A stretch of 56,831 bases of DNA from Sphingobium trunci (GCF_022664535.1 NZ_JAKUJY010000025.1:1-56831); one strand, 5' to 3'. Shown: positions 35,017-43,547, numbered from the stretch's first letter. Program-made: numbers and translations. The notes: generated by a model not told the origin, from the sequence alone.

Positions 35017-35979
35017 ATGCAACTCAGCCGCGAAGCCCTGATCCGGGCTTATCGCCAGATGAAGACCATCCGTATGTTCGAGGAACGCCTGCACGACGAG
35101 ATCGCGCTGGGCGAGATTGCCGGCTTCACCCATCTTTATGCGGGACAGGAGGCCTGTGCCGTGGGCGTGTGCGAGCATCTGGGCCCGAAGGATTACATCA
35201 TCTCGACCCATCGCGGTCATGGCCATTGCATCGCCAAGGGCTGCGACGTGATCGACATGATGAAGGAGATTTACGGATCGCGAGACGGCCTGTGCAAGGG
35301 CAAGGGCGGTTCCATGCACATCGCCGACGTGGGCGTTGGCATGCTGGGCGCCAACGGCATCGTCGGCGCGGGCGCCCCTATCGCGGTGGGCGCAGGGATC
35401 ACGGCCAAGAGCAACGGCACCGTCTCCATCGCCTTTTCGGGCGACGGCGCGTGCAATCAGGGTACCACCTTCGAGGCGATGAACATGGCGGTGGTGCTGA
35501 AGCTGCCGGTCATCTTCGTGTTCGAGAACAATCATTATTCCGAACATACCGGCGAAGCCTATGCCGTGGGTGCGGAGAGCATGACCGCCCGCTCCGCCGC
35601 GTTCGGCATGAAGGCGATCAAGGCGAACGGGATCGACTTTTTTTCGGTCCATGAAGCAATGCGAGAACTGATCGAATGGTGCAAGGGAGGCAACGGCCCG
35701 GCCTCCATCGAACTGGACTGCGAGCGCTTCTATGGCCATTTCGAGGGCGATCCGCAGCGTTATCGCGGCCCCGGCGAACTGGACCGGATCCGCGAGGAGA
35801 GGGATTGCCTCAAGACCTTCCGCGCCAGGGTGACGGAGGCGAAGCTGCTCGATGGGACGGAACTGGACAGGGTCGATGCAGAGGTCACCGACCTCATCGA
35901 GCGCGCGGTGGCAGAGGCGAGGAGCGCGGCCCGGCCGACCGCCGCCCAAGTCGTCGAAGACGTCTACATCAACTACTGA
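35017..35979 (+). CDS. Thiamine-dependent dehydrogenase E1 alpha subunit (pyruvate/acetoin type)
   Basis: This 320-residue protein has the E1-alpha thiamine diphosphate motif GDGACNQGTTFEAMN...VFVFENNHY and the phosphorylation-loop-like STHRGHGHCIAKG. Length and sequence style match AcoA and bacterial PdhA. With the next two genes it forms E1alpha-E1beta-E2 of a multienzyme complex that cleaves a 2-oxo acid or an acetoin-like ketol to an acyl-CoA. AGAGAGAT precedes the ATG. The substrate is not fixed by sequence; given the island it may be a pathway diketone (inference). Confidence 0.9.
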   Translation: MQLSREALIRAYRQMKTIRMFEERLHDEIALGEIAGFTHLYAGQEACAVGVCEHLGPKDYIISTHRGHGHCIAKGCDVIDMMKEIYGSRDGLCKGKGGSMHIADVGVGMLGANGIVGAGAPIAVGAGITAKSNGTVSIAFSGDGACNQGTTFEAMNMAVVLKLPVIFVFENNHYSEHTGEAYAVGAESMTARSAAFGMKAIKANGIDFFSVHEAMRELIEWCKGGNGPASIELDCERFYGHFEGDPQRYRGPGELDRIREERDCLKTFRARVTEAKLLDGTELDRVDAEVTDLIERAVAEARSAARPTAAQVVEDVYINY

Positions 35980-35999
35980 CGCCAGGGGGATCGACTATC

Positions 36000-37016
36000 A
36001 TGGCCATGAAAATGATCCGCGACGTCATTCGCGACACGATCGACGCCGAAATGGCGCGCGACGACAGCGTCATCATGCTGGGGGAGGATATTGTCGGCGG
36101 CAACGGATCGGCCGGAGGACCCGAAGCGATCGGCGGCATCTGGGGCACGTCCGGGGGCCTCTGGGCCAAATATGGCGCGGATCGCGTCATCGACACGCCG
36201 ATTTCGGAAAGCGCCATCATCGGCGCGGCGGCGGGCGCCGCGCTGACCGGCAAGCGCGCCATTGCCGAAATCATGTTCGCCGACTTCATCGGCGTCTGCA
36301 TGGACCAGATCTGGAACCAGGTCGCCAAGTTCCGCTATATGTTCGGCGGCAAGTCGCGCTGCCCCATCACCATCCGCATGCCCTATGGCGCGGGCTTCAA
36401 CGCCGCGCCCCAGCATAGCCAGGTGATCCACCAGCTGGTCACCGCGATGCCTGGCCTGAAGGTGGTCATGCCGACCACGCCGGCCGATACCAAGGGGCTG
36501 CTGGCGCAGGCGATCCGTGACGACGATCCGGTGATCTTCCTGGAGCACAAGGCGCTTTACGGGGTGAAGGGCGAGGTGCCGGACGAGGATTATGTCATCC
36601 CCTTCGGCCATGCCCGGCAAGTGACTCAGGGCGACGACATCACCATTCTCGCCACCGGGATGATGGTGGGCCTTGCCGAAAATGCGGCCGCCGATCTGGC
36701 GCAGGACGGTATCGGCTGCGACCTGCTCGACCTGCGCACGACCAGCCCGCTCGACGAGGAAGCGATCCTCGACAGCGTGGAGCGCACCGGGCGGCTGCTG
36801 ATCGTCGACGAAGCGCCGCCCCGCTGCTCGCTCGCGACCGATCTGTCCGCGCTGGTCGCGCAGAAGGCGTTTGCCTCGCTCAAAAGCCCGATCGAGATGG
36901 TGACGGCGCCGCACAGCCCGGTGCCCTTCGCGCGAGAACTTGAATCCGCCTATCTGCCCTCCCCCGACAAGATCGTGGCGGCGGCGGTGAAGCTCATGTC
37001 CTATCGGCGGGGATAA
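36000..37016 (+). CDS. Thiamine-dependent dehydrogenase E1 beta subunit
   Basis: This 338-residue transketolase-like beta subunit has VIMLGEDI, RVIDTPISESAIIGAAAGAAL, IAEIMFADFI and a C-terminal lobe with LLDLRTTSPLDEEAI. It pairs with E1 alpha encoded 20 nt upstream to form the decarboxylase/ketol-cleaving component. I chose the ATG at 36000, preceded by CAGGGGGA, where the family sequence starts; the open frame continues upstream only as a shadow of E1 alpha. Confidence 0.92.
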   Translation: MAMKMIRDVIRDTIDAEMARDDSVIMLGEDIVGGNGSAGGPEAIGGIWGTSGGLWAKYGADRVIDTPISESAIIGAAAGAALTGKRAIAEIMFADFIGVCMDQIWNQVAKFRYMFGGKSRCPITIRMPYGAGFNAAPQHSQVIHQLVTAMPGLKVVMPTTPADTKGLLAQAIRDDDPVIFLEHKALYGVKGEVPDEDYVIPFGHARQVTQGDDITILATGMMVGLAENAAADLAQDGIGCDLLDLRTTSPLDEEAILDSVERTGRLLIVDEAPPRCSLATDLSALVAQKAFASLKSPIEMVTAPHSPVPFARELESAYLPSPDKIVAAAVKLMSYRRG

Positions 37017-37022
37017 ATCATC

Positions 37023-38468
37023 ATGGCCAATCTGCGCGCATTCGCCATGCCCAAATGGGGTATCGAAATGACCGAGGGCGTGGTCGCCGAATGGATGGTA
37101 GCCCAAGGGGTGCCGTTCAGGAAAGGCGACCTGCTCGCGCTCATCGAAACCGACAAGATCACCAACGAGGTCGAGGCCGAGGCCGACGGCATGTTCGCGC
37201 GCCTGATCGCGGAAAAGGGCGGCACCTATCAGGTCGGCGAATTGATCGCCGTGCTCGCCGGACCGGACGACAACCCCAGTGCCGATGAAGTGGACGCCTT
37301 CGTCGCCGGGTTCAGGCCAGCCGAAACGAAGGCGGCGTCCAGGGCGGGAGCAGCGCCGCCTCCCCCACCCGCGCCTGCCGAAGCGGAGAAGGCGGCTCCG
37401 GTGAAAAAGGCGGCCCGCATCGCCGCCGACGCGAATATCAGTCCGGCCGCCCGCGCCCTTGCGGAGGAGCAGGGCGTCGACATTTCCGGCATTGCCGGGT
37501 CGGGGCCGCAGGGCCGCATCACCTTCCAGGATGTGCAGCAGGCCAGCCTGCCGTCGGCCAGCGTCGGCGGCGGCGCGCTGGTGGACCTGACGCCCATCGG
37601 CAACAGGCTGGACGGGGTCTTCGCCAGCCCGCTGGCGCGGCGGCTTGCCGTCCAGCATGGCGTGGACCTTGGCGGCATGGCGGGCACCGGTCCCAGGGGC
37701 CGCATCTGCAAGGCCGACGTGCTGGCCAGGGTGAAACCGGCGGAAGGGCCGGCCATAACGCCCATGGCCTTCACCCGCCCGGCCGCGGGCACGGCGGACA
37801 TCGTCAGAATGTCCCCCATGCGCAAGGCCATCGCCAAGGCGCTGTCGCACAGCAAGTCGACCATCCCGCATTTCTATCTGCGATCGAAAGTGCGGATCGA
37901 CGCGATCCTTGGCCTGCGCGCGCAGGCCAGGGCCGCGACGGGCGAAGCGCCCAGCATCAACGACTATATCGTCCGCGCCTGTGCGCTGGCGCTTGTGCGG
38001 CATCCCGACGTGAATGTGCAGGTCCATGGCGACGAGATCCACCGCTTCGGCAGCGCCGACATCGCGGTTGCCGTCGCCACCGACAAGGGATTGATCACGC
38101 CGATCGTGAGGGGGGCCGACACATTGTCGGTCGCGGCCATATCGCGCGAGGTGAAGACGCTTGCGGACAAGGCCCGCACCGGCAAACTTCAGCCGGAGGA
38201 GTTTCAAGGTGGCAGTTTCTCCATCAGCAATCTCGGCATGTTCGGCATCGACCAGTTCGACGCGATCATCAACCCGCCCCAGGGCGCGATCCTGGCGGTC
38301 GGCGCGGGCACGCGTCAGCCGGTGGAGATCGGCAATGCCCTGGCCTTCGCGACGATCGTGGAGATGTCGCTGTCGTGCGATCATCGCGCCATCGACGGCG
38401 CGGTCGGGGCCGACTTCGTGCGGACGCTGAAAAGCCTGATCGAGGAGCCGGCACTGCTGGTCGGCTGA
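37023..38468 (+). CDS. Dihydrolipoamide acyltransferase (E2) with two E3-binding domains
   Basis: This 481-residue E2 protein has one lipoyl domain (lipoylated Lys45 in ETDKITNE) and a Pro/Ala linker at about 100-130. Two peripheral-subunit-binding domains follow in tandem (about 138-174 and 200-237), each with the xSPxARxLAxxxGVD...GTGPxGRI pattern. The catalytic domain ends with CDHRAIDGAVGADF containing the HxxxDG motif. It transfers the acyl group to CoA. Two E3/E1-binding domains in one chain are unusual, since most E2s have one. No E3 gene is in the window, so the cell's shared lipoamide dehydrogenase is probably used. Confidence 0.92.
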   Translation: MANLRAFAMPKWGIEMTEGVVAEWMVAQGVPFRKGDLLALIETDKITNEVEAEADGMFARLIAEKGGTYQVGELIAVLAGPDDNPSADEVDAFVAGFRPAETKAASRAGAAPPPPPAPAEAEKAAPVKKAARIAADANISPAARALAEEQGVDISGIAGSGPQGRITFQDVQQASLPSASVGGGALVDLTPIGNRLDGVFASPLARRLAVQHGVDLGGMAGTGPRGRICKADVLARVKPAEGPAITPMAFTRPAAGTADIVRMSPMRKAIAKALSHSKSTIPHFYLRSKVRIDAILGLRAQARAATGEAPSINDYIVRACALALVRHPDVNVQVHGDEIHRFGSADIAVAVATDKGLITPIVRGADTLSVAAISREVKTLADKARTGKLQPEEFQGGSFSISNLGMFGIDQFDAIINPPQGAILAVGAGTRQPVEIGNALAFATIVEMSLSCDHRAIDGAVGADFVRTLKSLIEEPALLVG

Positions 38469-38503
38469 TCGAATGAGTGGGGAAGGTCATCCAGAGTGCC
38501 TGC

Positions 38504-38547
38504 GCATTTTCGCGGCAGGTGGCATCATCCGCAGGCCCGGAAAATGC
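38504..38547 (+). repeat. Interspersed repeat, copy A
   Basis: A roughly 44-bp element with perfect 9-bp terminal arms CGCATTTTC / GAAAATGCG (38503-38511 and 38540-38548) and core GGCATCATCCGCAGGCCCGG. It shares this core with copies B (48104) and C (49625). It lies after the E2 gene and may act as a 3'-end hairpin. Confidence 0.55.
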
Positions 38548-38565
38548 GGCAGACGCATGACAATA

Positions 38566-38601
38566 AAGCGTGATCCGGTTCAACGTGATCGGATCATGCT
38601 T
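38566..38601. repeat. Palindromic AAGCGTGATCCG...CGGATCATGCTT element
   Basis: Arms AAGCGTGATCCG (38566-38577) and CGGATCATGCTT (38590-38601) match at 11 of 12 positions across a 12-nt loop. It resembles short intergenic palindromes I know from alphaproteobacterial genomes. It is adjacent to repeat copy A. Confidence 0.55.
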
Positions 38602-38785
38602 CATGCGGCGTGGACCTCGGCCAAGGCCGAGCAACGCCGCCAGGGCCGCCGCTTCGATCGGGACCCTGGCCGGACAATTTTCGAGGAGGGTTTGGGCTTC
38701 TTGTTCGTTCCTTCGTCGCTACGGCGAAACCCAAGACCCTCCTCCATATATACCCCATCATAGGGGTAGCGAATGAGAGATGTCG
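38602..38785. other. Gene-free remainder of the E2/hydrolase intergenic region
   Basis: The 317-nt gap between the converging E2 and hydrolase genes holds repeats and hairpins but no convincing gene. A GGAGGGTTTGGG / CCCAAGACCCTCC imperfect hairpin lies at about 38684-38744. A TACCCC-ATCATA-GGGGTA hairpin (38751-38768) lies 18 nt before the hydrolase stop and may serve as its terminator. Confidence 0.45.
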
Positions 38786-39604
38786 TCAAGACCTGATGAA
38801 TGAGAGCAGGTCGGGGTTGAGGACATCCGCATGCGTGGTGAGCATGCCATGGGGATAGCCGGGATAAGTCTTCAGCGACCCGTTCTTCAGCAGGTCGACC
38901 GCACGCGGCACCGAACTGGCGAACGGGACCACCTGATCAGACTCGCCGTGCATCACCAGCACCGGCACGGTGATCTTCTTGAGGTCTTCGGTATAATCTT
39001 CGAGCCAGGAATCAACGGTCGCATGGTGAGCGAGGGCACCGCCGGCCATGCCCTGGCGCCACCAGTTCGCAATGATCGCCTCCGAAGGCTTCGTCCCATC
39101 CAGATTATAGCCGTAGAACGGATTCTCGGGGACGAAACGGTAGAACTCCGACCGGTTGCCCAGCACGCCTGCGCGGATCGCTTCGAACCACTCCGGCGGT
39201 TGACCGGACGGGTTGCCCTGGCTCCGGTACATGTTCGGCGTCAGCGAAGCGACCAGCACCGCCTTCGCGACGCGCTCCTGATGGCGAGCGACATAGCGGG
39301 CCACCTCACCGCCACCTGTCGAGTGCCCGATATGGATCGCATCGCGCAGGTCGAGCTGTTCCGTCAGGGCCGCAAGGTCGGCAACCCAGTGGTCCATATC
39401 GTTGCCGGTGCTGGGTTGGTCGGACCGGCCATGGCCGCGTCGGTCGTGGGCGATCACCCGATATCCGTGCTGAAGGAAGAACATCATCTGGGCATCCCAA
39501 TCATCCGCCGTCAGCGGCCAGCCGTGGCTGAAAACGATCGGCTGGCCTGATCCCCAATCCTTGTAGAAGATGGTTACGCCATCTGGAGTAGTGATCGTGG
39601 ACAT
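38786..39604 (-). CDS. Alpha/beta hydrolase, non-haem chloroperoxidase-like
   Basis: This 272-residue alpha/beta hydrolase has the nucleophile elbow IGHSTGGGE, the acid residue in MHGESDQVVP, the catalytic His in GYPHGM, and an oxyanion HGWP sequence near the start. It matches cofactor-free haloperoxidase/esterase-like enzymes. It lies 112 nt downstream of a TetR gene on the same strand, and both genes have a near-identical motif upstream. Its natural role may be ester or lactone hydrolysis. Confidence 0.88.
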   Translation of the reverse strand: MSTITTPDGVTIFYKDWGSGQPIVFSHGWPLTADDWDAQMMFFLQHGYRVIAHDRRGHGRSDQPSTGNDMDHWVADLAALTEQLDLRDAIHIGHSTGGGEVARYVARHQERVAKAVLVASLTPNMYRSQGNPSGQPPEWFEAIRAGVLGNRSEFYRFVPENPFYGYNLDGTKPSEAIIANWWRQGMAGGALAHHATVDSWLEDYTEDLKKITVPVLVMHGESDQVVPFASSVPRAVDLLKNGSLKTYPGYPHGMLTTHADVLNPDLLSFIRS

Positions 39605-39682
39605 TGTTCCGTTCCTCTCGATTGGCCGCGGATGAGAGTCGTCGCTCGCCGGCGCGGCGGTCCAGCGATAAGCCGGTAAATT

Positions 39683-39702
39683 AAATGACCAGTCGTCTAT
39701 TA
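39683..39702. promoter_or_regulatory. Putative TetR operator upstream of hydrolase gene
   Basis: AAATGACCAGTCGTCT is shared, with three differences in sixteen positions, with a site just before the tetR gene (40316). It lies 78 nt upstream of the hydrolase start. GAC and GTC halves give partial symmetry. Confidence 0.5.
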
Positions 39703-39716
39703 ATTGATCAAAATGC

Positions 39717-40307
39717 CTAGGTCAGCAGAGACGGCAAAACAAAGCGCTCGAAACTGTCGAAGGGCGCCCGGCTACGTTCCACCTTGGCCCGCATGACCGC
39801 CCCTTCGAACGTGTCGATCAGCGCGACGGCAAGCTGCTCTGGATTCTTTCCGGCCGACAACTCCCCCTTCTTTTGCGCTTCCCGCAAGCATGAGGCAAGC
39901 GCGGTCGACCATTCGCGATAGATCGCTGCAAGCTTGATCCGTACATCCTCGCTCTTTGGCGTGACCTCCAGCGCCATGTTCCCGATCAGGCAGCCAACCG
40001 CGTAACGGCGGCGTTCGTGAAACTCGGCAAGCCCGGCGAAATAGCGCGCGATGCGCGACAAGGGCGGCTTCCGGTCCTGATCCAAAATCGCCCCATATTC
40101 AGCGACAACCGCCGCCCAATATTCGGTCAGTACCGCGACGGCGAACGCTTCCTTGCTGTCAAAATAATTATAGAACGACCCCTTGGGCACCCCGGCTGCC
40201 GCGGTAATCTCCTGCACGCCGGTCGCGTTGAAGCCCTGGATGCTCACAAGGTCTCCCCCCTTTTCAAGAAGGCGTGAACGCGTTTCCGGATTGGCTGGTC
40301 TGGGCAT
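39717..40307 (-). CDS. TetR-family repressor (hydrolase locus)
   Basis: This 196-residue TetR regulator has the N-terminal HTH: RSRLLEKGGDLVSIQGFNATGVQEITAAAGVPKGSFYNYFDSKE. The C-terminal ligand domain belongs to the type with HERRRYAVGCLIGNMALEV. It lies upstream of the hydrolase gene on the same strand and probably regulates itself and the hydrolase through the shared AAATGAC..GTCG.CT sites. Such regulators often respond to electrophiles or quinones; the ligand here is unknown. Confidence 0.88.
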   Translation of the reverse strand: MPRPANPETRSRLLEKGGDLVSIQGFNATGVQEITAAAGVPKGSFYNYFDSKEAFAVAVLTEYWAAVVAEYGAILDQDRKPPLSRIARYFAGLAEFHERRRYAVGCLIGNMALEVTPKSEDVRIKLAAIYREWSTALASCLREAQKKGELSAGKNPEQLAVALIDTFEGAVMRAKVERSRAPFDSFERFVLPSLLT

Positions 40308-40315
40308 GAATTAAT

Positions 40316-40336
40316 AAATGACTGGTCGGCTTATTA
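40316..40336. promoter_or_regulatory. Putative TetR operator upstream of tetR itself
   Basis: AAATGACTGGTCGGCT followed by TATTA lies 8 nt upstream of the tetR start and matches the site at 39683 in the same orientation. This position fits autoregulation. Confidence 0.5.
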
Positions 40337-40406
40337 TTGTCAAGCATTTTGATGTGGGCCAACAGCTTTCCCGGAATGGTCCATTTCGCCATGGCCCGCT
40401 GCCGCT

Positions 40407-41210
40407 TCAAATTTGTCCGTGCCGCCCCGCCATCCACTCGCGGCTGGTGCGCAACAATTGGGCGGCGCGCGCCTTCAGGTCGGGGAAGGTTTCCCGCAAC
40501 AGCCGCGAGCGTTCCTCGATCGCGACCGGCAGTCCATCGGGCAGCGCGTCCAGCAGTCCCCCGATCGAAAGCTGCCCCTGCCCCAGCGGAACGCGTCCGT
40601 CGATCGCCTCCATCAGAATGGCGTCCGGATCGGCGGGATCGGCCCCCGGCATCGGAGCGTCGCAGAGCTGGCAATAGCCCAGCCAACCGACCGGCACCGC
40701 CCGCACATCGGCGAGCGTCCCGCCCGACCGGGTCCAATGCAGCGCGTCTATGAGCAGCCCCCCGGCCGGTGATCCGATCTCGCGCAGGATGGCGCTCGCC
40801 TGATGGATCGTCCTCACCTCGGTGAACAGGCCGAACTCCAGATTGATCCGGATGCCGCCCTGCGCATGGTCGATCAGCGCGGCGAGCTTGTCGCGCGTCG
40901 CGCCCGCATCGGGATCGCTGCTGACGCACAGCACATTATGCGCGCCCAGTTCCATGCCGATATCGACGATCCGCCGGTGATCGGGATCGGGCGGTCCCGG
41001 CTTGATCCAGACGACCTCCACGTCCAGCAGCGGCAGGCCGGTCGCCGCCAGCGCCCGCCGCACCGACCGGGTGGTGGCGGGCGTCCAGCCGGCCGGTTCC
41101 ACCCACATGCCGCCATAGTCGAAGCCCGCCCAGGCCGCACATTCGACCAGCTGCACGGGAGTCGCTTCCGGCATGATGCCCGACGCCATGGCGATCGGGT
41201 GGCGTGCCAT
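40407..41210 (-). CDS. Sugar-phosphate isomerase/epimerase-like TIM-barrel protein
   Basis: This 267-residue protein matches the xylose-isomerase-like TIM-barrel family: VECAAWAGFDYGGMWVEPAGW, VEVVWIKPG, NLEFGLFTEV, GLLIDALHWTRSGG and a C-terminal AIEERS. Glu, Asp and His residues at strand ends probably bind a divalent metal. Members isomerise sugars, but some act on inositols or glycosides and catabolic ketols. It follows two SDRs with a 4-nt gap, in the leftward SDR-SDR-epimerase unit. Confidence 0.8.
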   Translation of the reverse strand: MARHPIAMASGIMPEATPVQLVECAAWAGFDYGGMWVEPAGWTPATTRSVRRALAATGLPLLDVEVVWIKPGPPDPDHRRIVDIGMELGAHNVLCVSSDPDAGATRDKLAALIDHAQGGIRINLEFGLFTEVRTIHQASAILREIGSPAGGLLIDALHWTRSGGTLADVRAVPVGWLGYCQLCDAPMPGADPADPDAILMEAIDGRVPLGQGQLSIGGLLDALPDGLPVAIEERSRLLRETFPDLKARAAQLLRTSREWMAGRHGQI

Positions 41211-41214
41211 CGCC

Positions 41215-42003
41215 TCAGCCCGCCGCGGCCGCGACCGACGCCGCGATGTCGGCGGCCGAAGGATTGCCGCGCAGCGTCAGCCCGCCATTCACCTGCAAAT
41301 TCTGGCCGGTCATGAAGCATTCGTCGCTTGCCAGCCAGACGCAGCCAGACGCAATATCCTCCGGCGTCCCATAGCGGCCCAGCGGATAGCTTTCGAGGAA
41401 GGCGTCCATCAGCCCCGGCACGGCCTGCGCGCCGGCGGTCATGGGGGTCTCGGTCACGCCTGGAGAAATGCTGTTGACGCGGATGCCGCGCTCGCCGAAC
41501 TGGTTGGCGACGCTGCGCACCAGATGATCGGTCCCCGCCTTGGTCGCCATATAGGCGTCATGGTCGTGGAACAGGATGGTGGCGGTCGCGGAACTGATCT
41601 GGATGATCGAACCGCCCCGACCGGTCATCAGGGGAATCAGCGCCTGGAAGAACTGGAACGGCCCGCGCAATTGCAGCGCGTACATCCGGTCCAGTTCCTC
41701 CGCGCTCGTTTCCAGAAAGGGCCTGAGCAATCCCCAGCCCGTCGCGTTGACGGCAATGTCGATCCCGCCCAGCCCGGCCGCCGCCGCGCCGACCATCGCC
41801 CCGATCGAGACGCCGTCGGCAAAGTCGCAATCCACGGCCACGCCGCCAATCCCGGCCGCCAGTTCCTCCAGGACATCGCGATGCCGCCCGGCAACCGCGA
41901 CCCGCGCGCCCTCGGCGGCGAAGCGGCGGGCGATCGCCTGCCCCATATTGCCTCGCCCCGCCGCGCCGACGACCAGCGCCCGCTTGCCTGCCAGGCGTCC
42001 CAT
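41215..42003 (-). CDS. Short-chain dehydrogenase/reductase (SDR 5)
   Basis: This 262-residue SDR has GAAGRGNMG in the cofactor loop (residues 13-21), Ser137/138, and Tyr151/Lys155 in YMATK. The extended RGNMG loop and VNATG in place of NNAG resemble SDRs that act on bulky cyclic substrates. Its ATG overlaps the stop of the preceding SDR by 1 nt (TGATG), so the two are translationally coupled. Confidence 0.88.
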   Translation of the reverse strand: MGRLAGKRALVVGAAGRGNMGQAIARRFAAEGARVAVAGRHRDVLEELAAGIGGVAVDCDFADGVSIGAMVGAAAAGLGGIDIAVNATGWGLLRPFLETSAEELDRMYALQLRGPFQFFQALIPLMTGRGGSIIQISSATATILFHDHDAYMATKAGTDHLVRSVANQFGERGIRVNSISPGVTETPMTAGAQAVPGLMDAFLESYPLGRYGTPEDIASGCVWLASDECFMTGQNLQVNGGLTLRGNPSAADIAASVAAAAG

Positions 42004-42764
42004 CAGACGAATTCGTCCGGGCGCGGCGTGCGGCGCAGCGACTGCCCGGCGGTGACGTCGATCACCTGCCCCGTGACGAGCGCCTCGTCGCTCGCCAGCC
42101 AGAGCGCGCTGTTGGCGACATCCTCGACCGTGGTGAAGCGACCCAGCGGTATCTCCCTGAGGAACGCCCGCGTCACCGCCTCCACCGCGAAATAGCCTGC
42201 CGTCATCGCGCTCCTCGTGAAGCCCGGCGCGATGGCGTTGACCCGGATATTGCGCTCCCCCAGTTCATTGGCGGCGATCCGGACCAGCGCATCGGCGCCT
42301 CCCTTCGACCCCGCATAGGCGGAGAGGCCCGGCGCCTGCACCAGCACCGTGAGCGAGGACGCGGTGATGATCGAACCGCCCTGCGCCATGGCGAGCGCCA
42401 TCTGCTTGATGAACAGCGCCGTGCCCACGAAATGCACGTCCGCCGCCTGACGGAACGTCTCTGCGCTCGTCTCGATCAACGGTCCGCCGGATTCGACGCC
42501 CGCATAGTTGACCGCGATATCCAGACGGCCGAAATGGTCGACGGCCTGTTTCGCCAGCGACGCCAGATCCTCCTCGACGACAATGTCGCAGGCGACAGCG
42601 AGCGCCCCCACATCCCGCGCCACGGCCTCCACCGCCTCTTTCCGCCGCGCGGCCAGAACGAGCTTCGCGCCCTCCCGCGCAAAGCGCCGCGCCGTGGCCG
42701 CCCCCATGCTCTCGGCATTGGACGCGCCCAATATGACGGCGACCTTTCCTTCCAGACGGCCCAT
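42003..42764 (-). CDS. Short-chain dehydrogenase/reductase (SDR 6)
   Basis: This 253-residue SDR has GASNAESMG in the cofactor loop, NYAG near residue 86 instead of NNAG, Ser136/137, and Tyr150/Lys154 in YAGSK. I chose the ATG at 42764, 5 nt after AGGAG; a GTG two codons earlier overlaps that site. It heads the SDR-SDR-epimerase unit, downstream of a TetR gene. Confidence 0.88.
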   Translation of the reverse strand: MGRLEGKVAVILGASNAESMGAATARRFAREGAKLVLAARRKEAVEAVARDVGALAVACDIVVEEDLASLAKQAVDHFGRLDIAVNYAGVESGGPLIETSAETFRQAADVHFVGTALFIKQMALAMAQGGSIITASSLTVLVQAPGLSAYAGSKGGADALVRIAANELGERNIRVNAIAPGFTRSAMTAGYFAVEAVTRAFLREIPLGRFTTVEDVANSALWLASDEALVTGQVIDVTAGQSLRRTPRPDEFV

Positions 42765-42848
42765 ATCCACTCCTGACGCTTGTGTCGCGCGGAAGAGATT
42801 AGCGGCGGAGCGGATCTCCCCAAACTCGACTTTCTGAGAGGGGGTGGC

Positions 42849-43517
42849 TCAGTCCTGCGCGCCCAGCCCCAGAAAGCCCGCGCTGAAGAAGGGCACCATC
42901 CGGTCGATCATCGCGTCCAGATCCCTGGACCGCAGCAGCCCGCCCGATTGCCGGTCCAGCATCCCGCTTTCCACCAATATGTGCGTCGTTGCGGCCTGAT
43001 AGAAGAAAAAGCCCCATTGCACGTCGAGCGGCGCCATCTCCGGATGGATGGCGGCCAGCGCTTCGACGAAGGATGCAATCAGCCTGTCATAATGCTGGCG
43101 GAAGGGGGAGACATATTCCTCCTCCTGCGGATGATTGGCGACGAAGGCGAGCAGGCGGATATAGTTTTTCCAGCCCGGCCCGCCCCGCATGGAGCGTTCC
43201 GCGATCGGGCGGATGAGCGCGCGGATGACGGCCTCCCTGCGAACCGCGCGGCTACCCTCGACCTGCAAGGCTGCCGCCAGCGCGGCTTCTATGCCGCCGG
43301 CATGTTCCTCCGCCCGCCGTTCGATCACCGCACCGAACAGGCTCTCCTTCGATCCGAAATGATAATGGGACAGCGCCAGCTGCACGCCCGCATGGGCCGC
43401 GATCTCGCGAAGGCTCACACCATAGAATCCCCGCAGGGAAAACAGCATCTCCGCCGAATCGAGTATTCGGGCCGCTGTTTCCGGCGCTCGCCGCCGATCG
43501 ACCTTCACCTGTGCCAT
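42849..43517 (-). CDS. TetR-family regulator (island, Rieske locus)
   Basis: This 222-residue TetR protein has an N-terminal HTH (ARILDSAEMLFSLRGFYGVSLREIAAHAGVQLALSHYHFGSKESL) and a C-terminal domain with FQHYDRLI-like and FYQAATTHILVESG stretches. It is divergent from the Rieske-MDR unit and upstream of the SDR-SDR-epimerase unit, which it may regulate. A GGTTC-AA-GAACC palindrome (43519-43530) lies 1 nt before its ATG, and a lux-box-like site overlaps it. Confidence 0.86.
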   Translation of the reverse strand: MAQVKVDRRRAPETAARILDSAEMLFSLRGFYGVSLREIAAHAGVQLALSHYHFGSKESLFGAVIERRAEEHAGGIEAALAAALQVEGSRAVRREAVIRALIRPIAERSMRGGPGWKNYIRLLAFVANHPQEEEYVSPFRQHYDRLIASFVEALAAIHPEMAPLDVQWGFFFYQAATTHILVESGMLDRQSGGLLRSRDLDAMIDRMVPFFSAGFLGLGAQD

Positions 43518-43518
43518 G

Positions 43519-43530
43519 GGTTCAAGAACC
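43519..43530. promoter_or_regulatory. GGTTC-AA-GAACC palindrome before tetR
   Basis: A perfect 5-bp inverted repeat with a 2-nt centre lies directly in front of the TetR gene. It could be an autoregulatory site or chance. Confidence 0.3.
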
Positions 43531-43547
43531 TGTCACTTCTATCAGAT
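43528..43547. promoter_or_regulatory. Lux-box-like site 4 (one arm mismatch)
   Basis: ACCTG (43528-43532), 10 nt, CAGA (43543-43546): the left half equals the classical lux half-site and the right arm has one mismatch. It lies 104 nt before the Rieske gene start and 11 nt from the tetR start. Confidence 0.42.

Noticed and set aside
35973..38384. Very long minus-strand open frame (803 codons)
   Set aside because: It runs antisense to the E1 beta and E2 genes. Its product is His/Asp/Arg-rich without family resemblance, as expected for a high-GC shadow.
38499..38519. CCTG-N13-CAGG palindrome
   Set aside because: Spacing is 13, not 10, and it lies within repeat copy A after a gene end, so it is not counted as lux-box-like.
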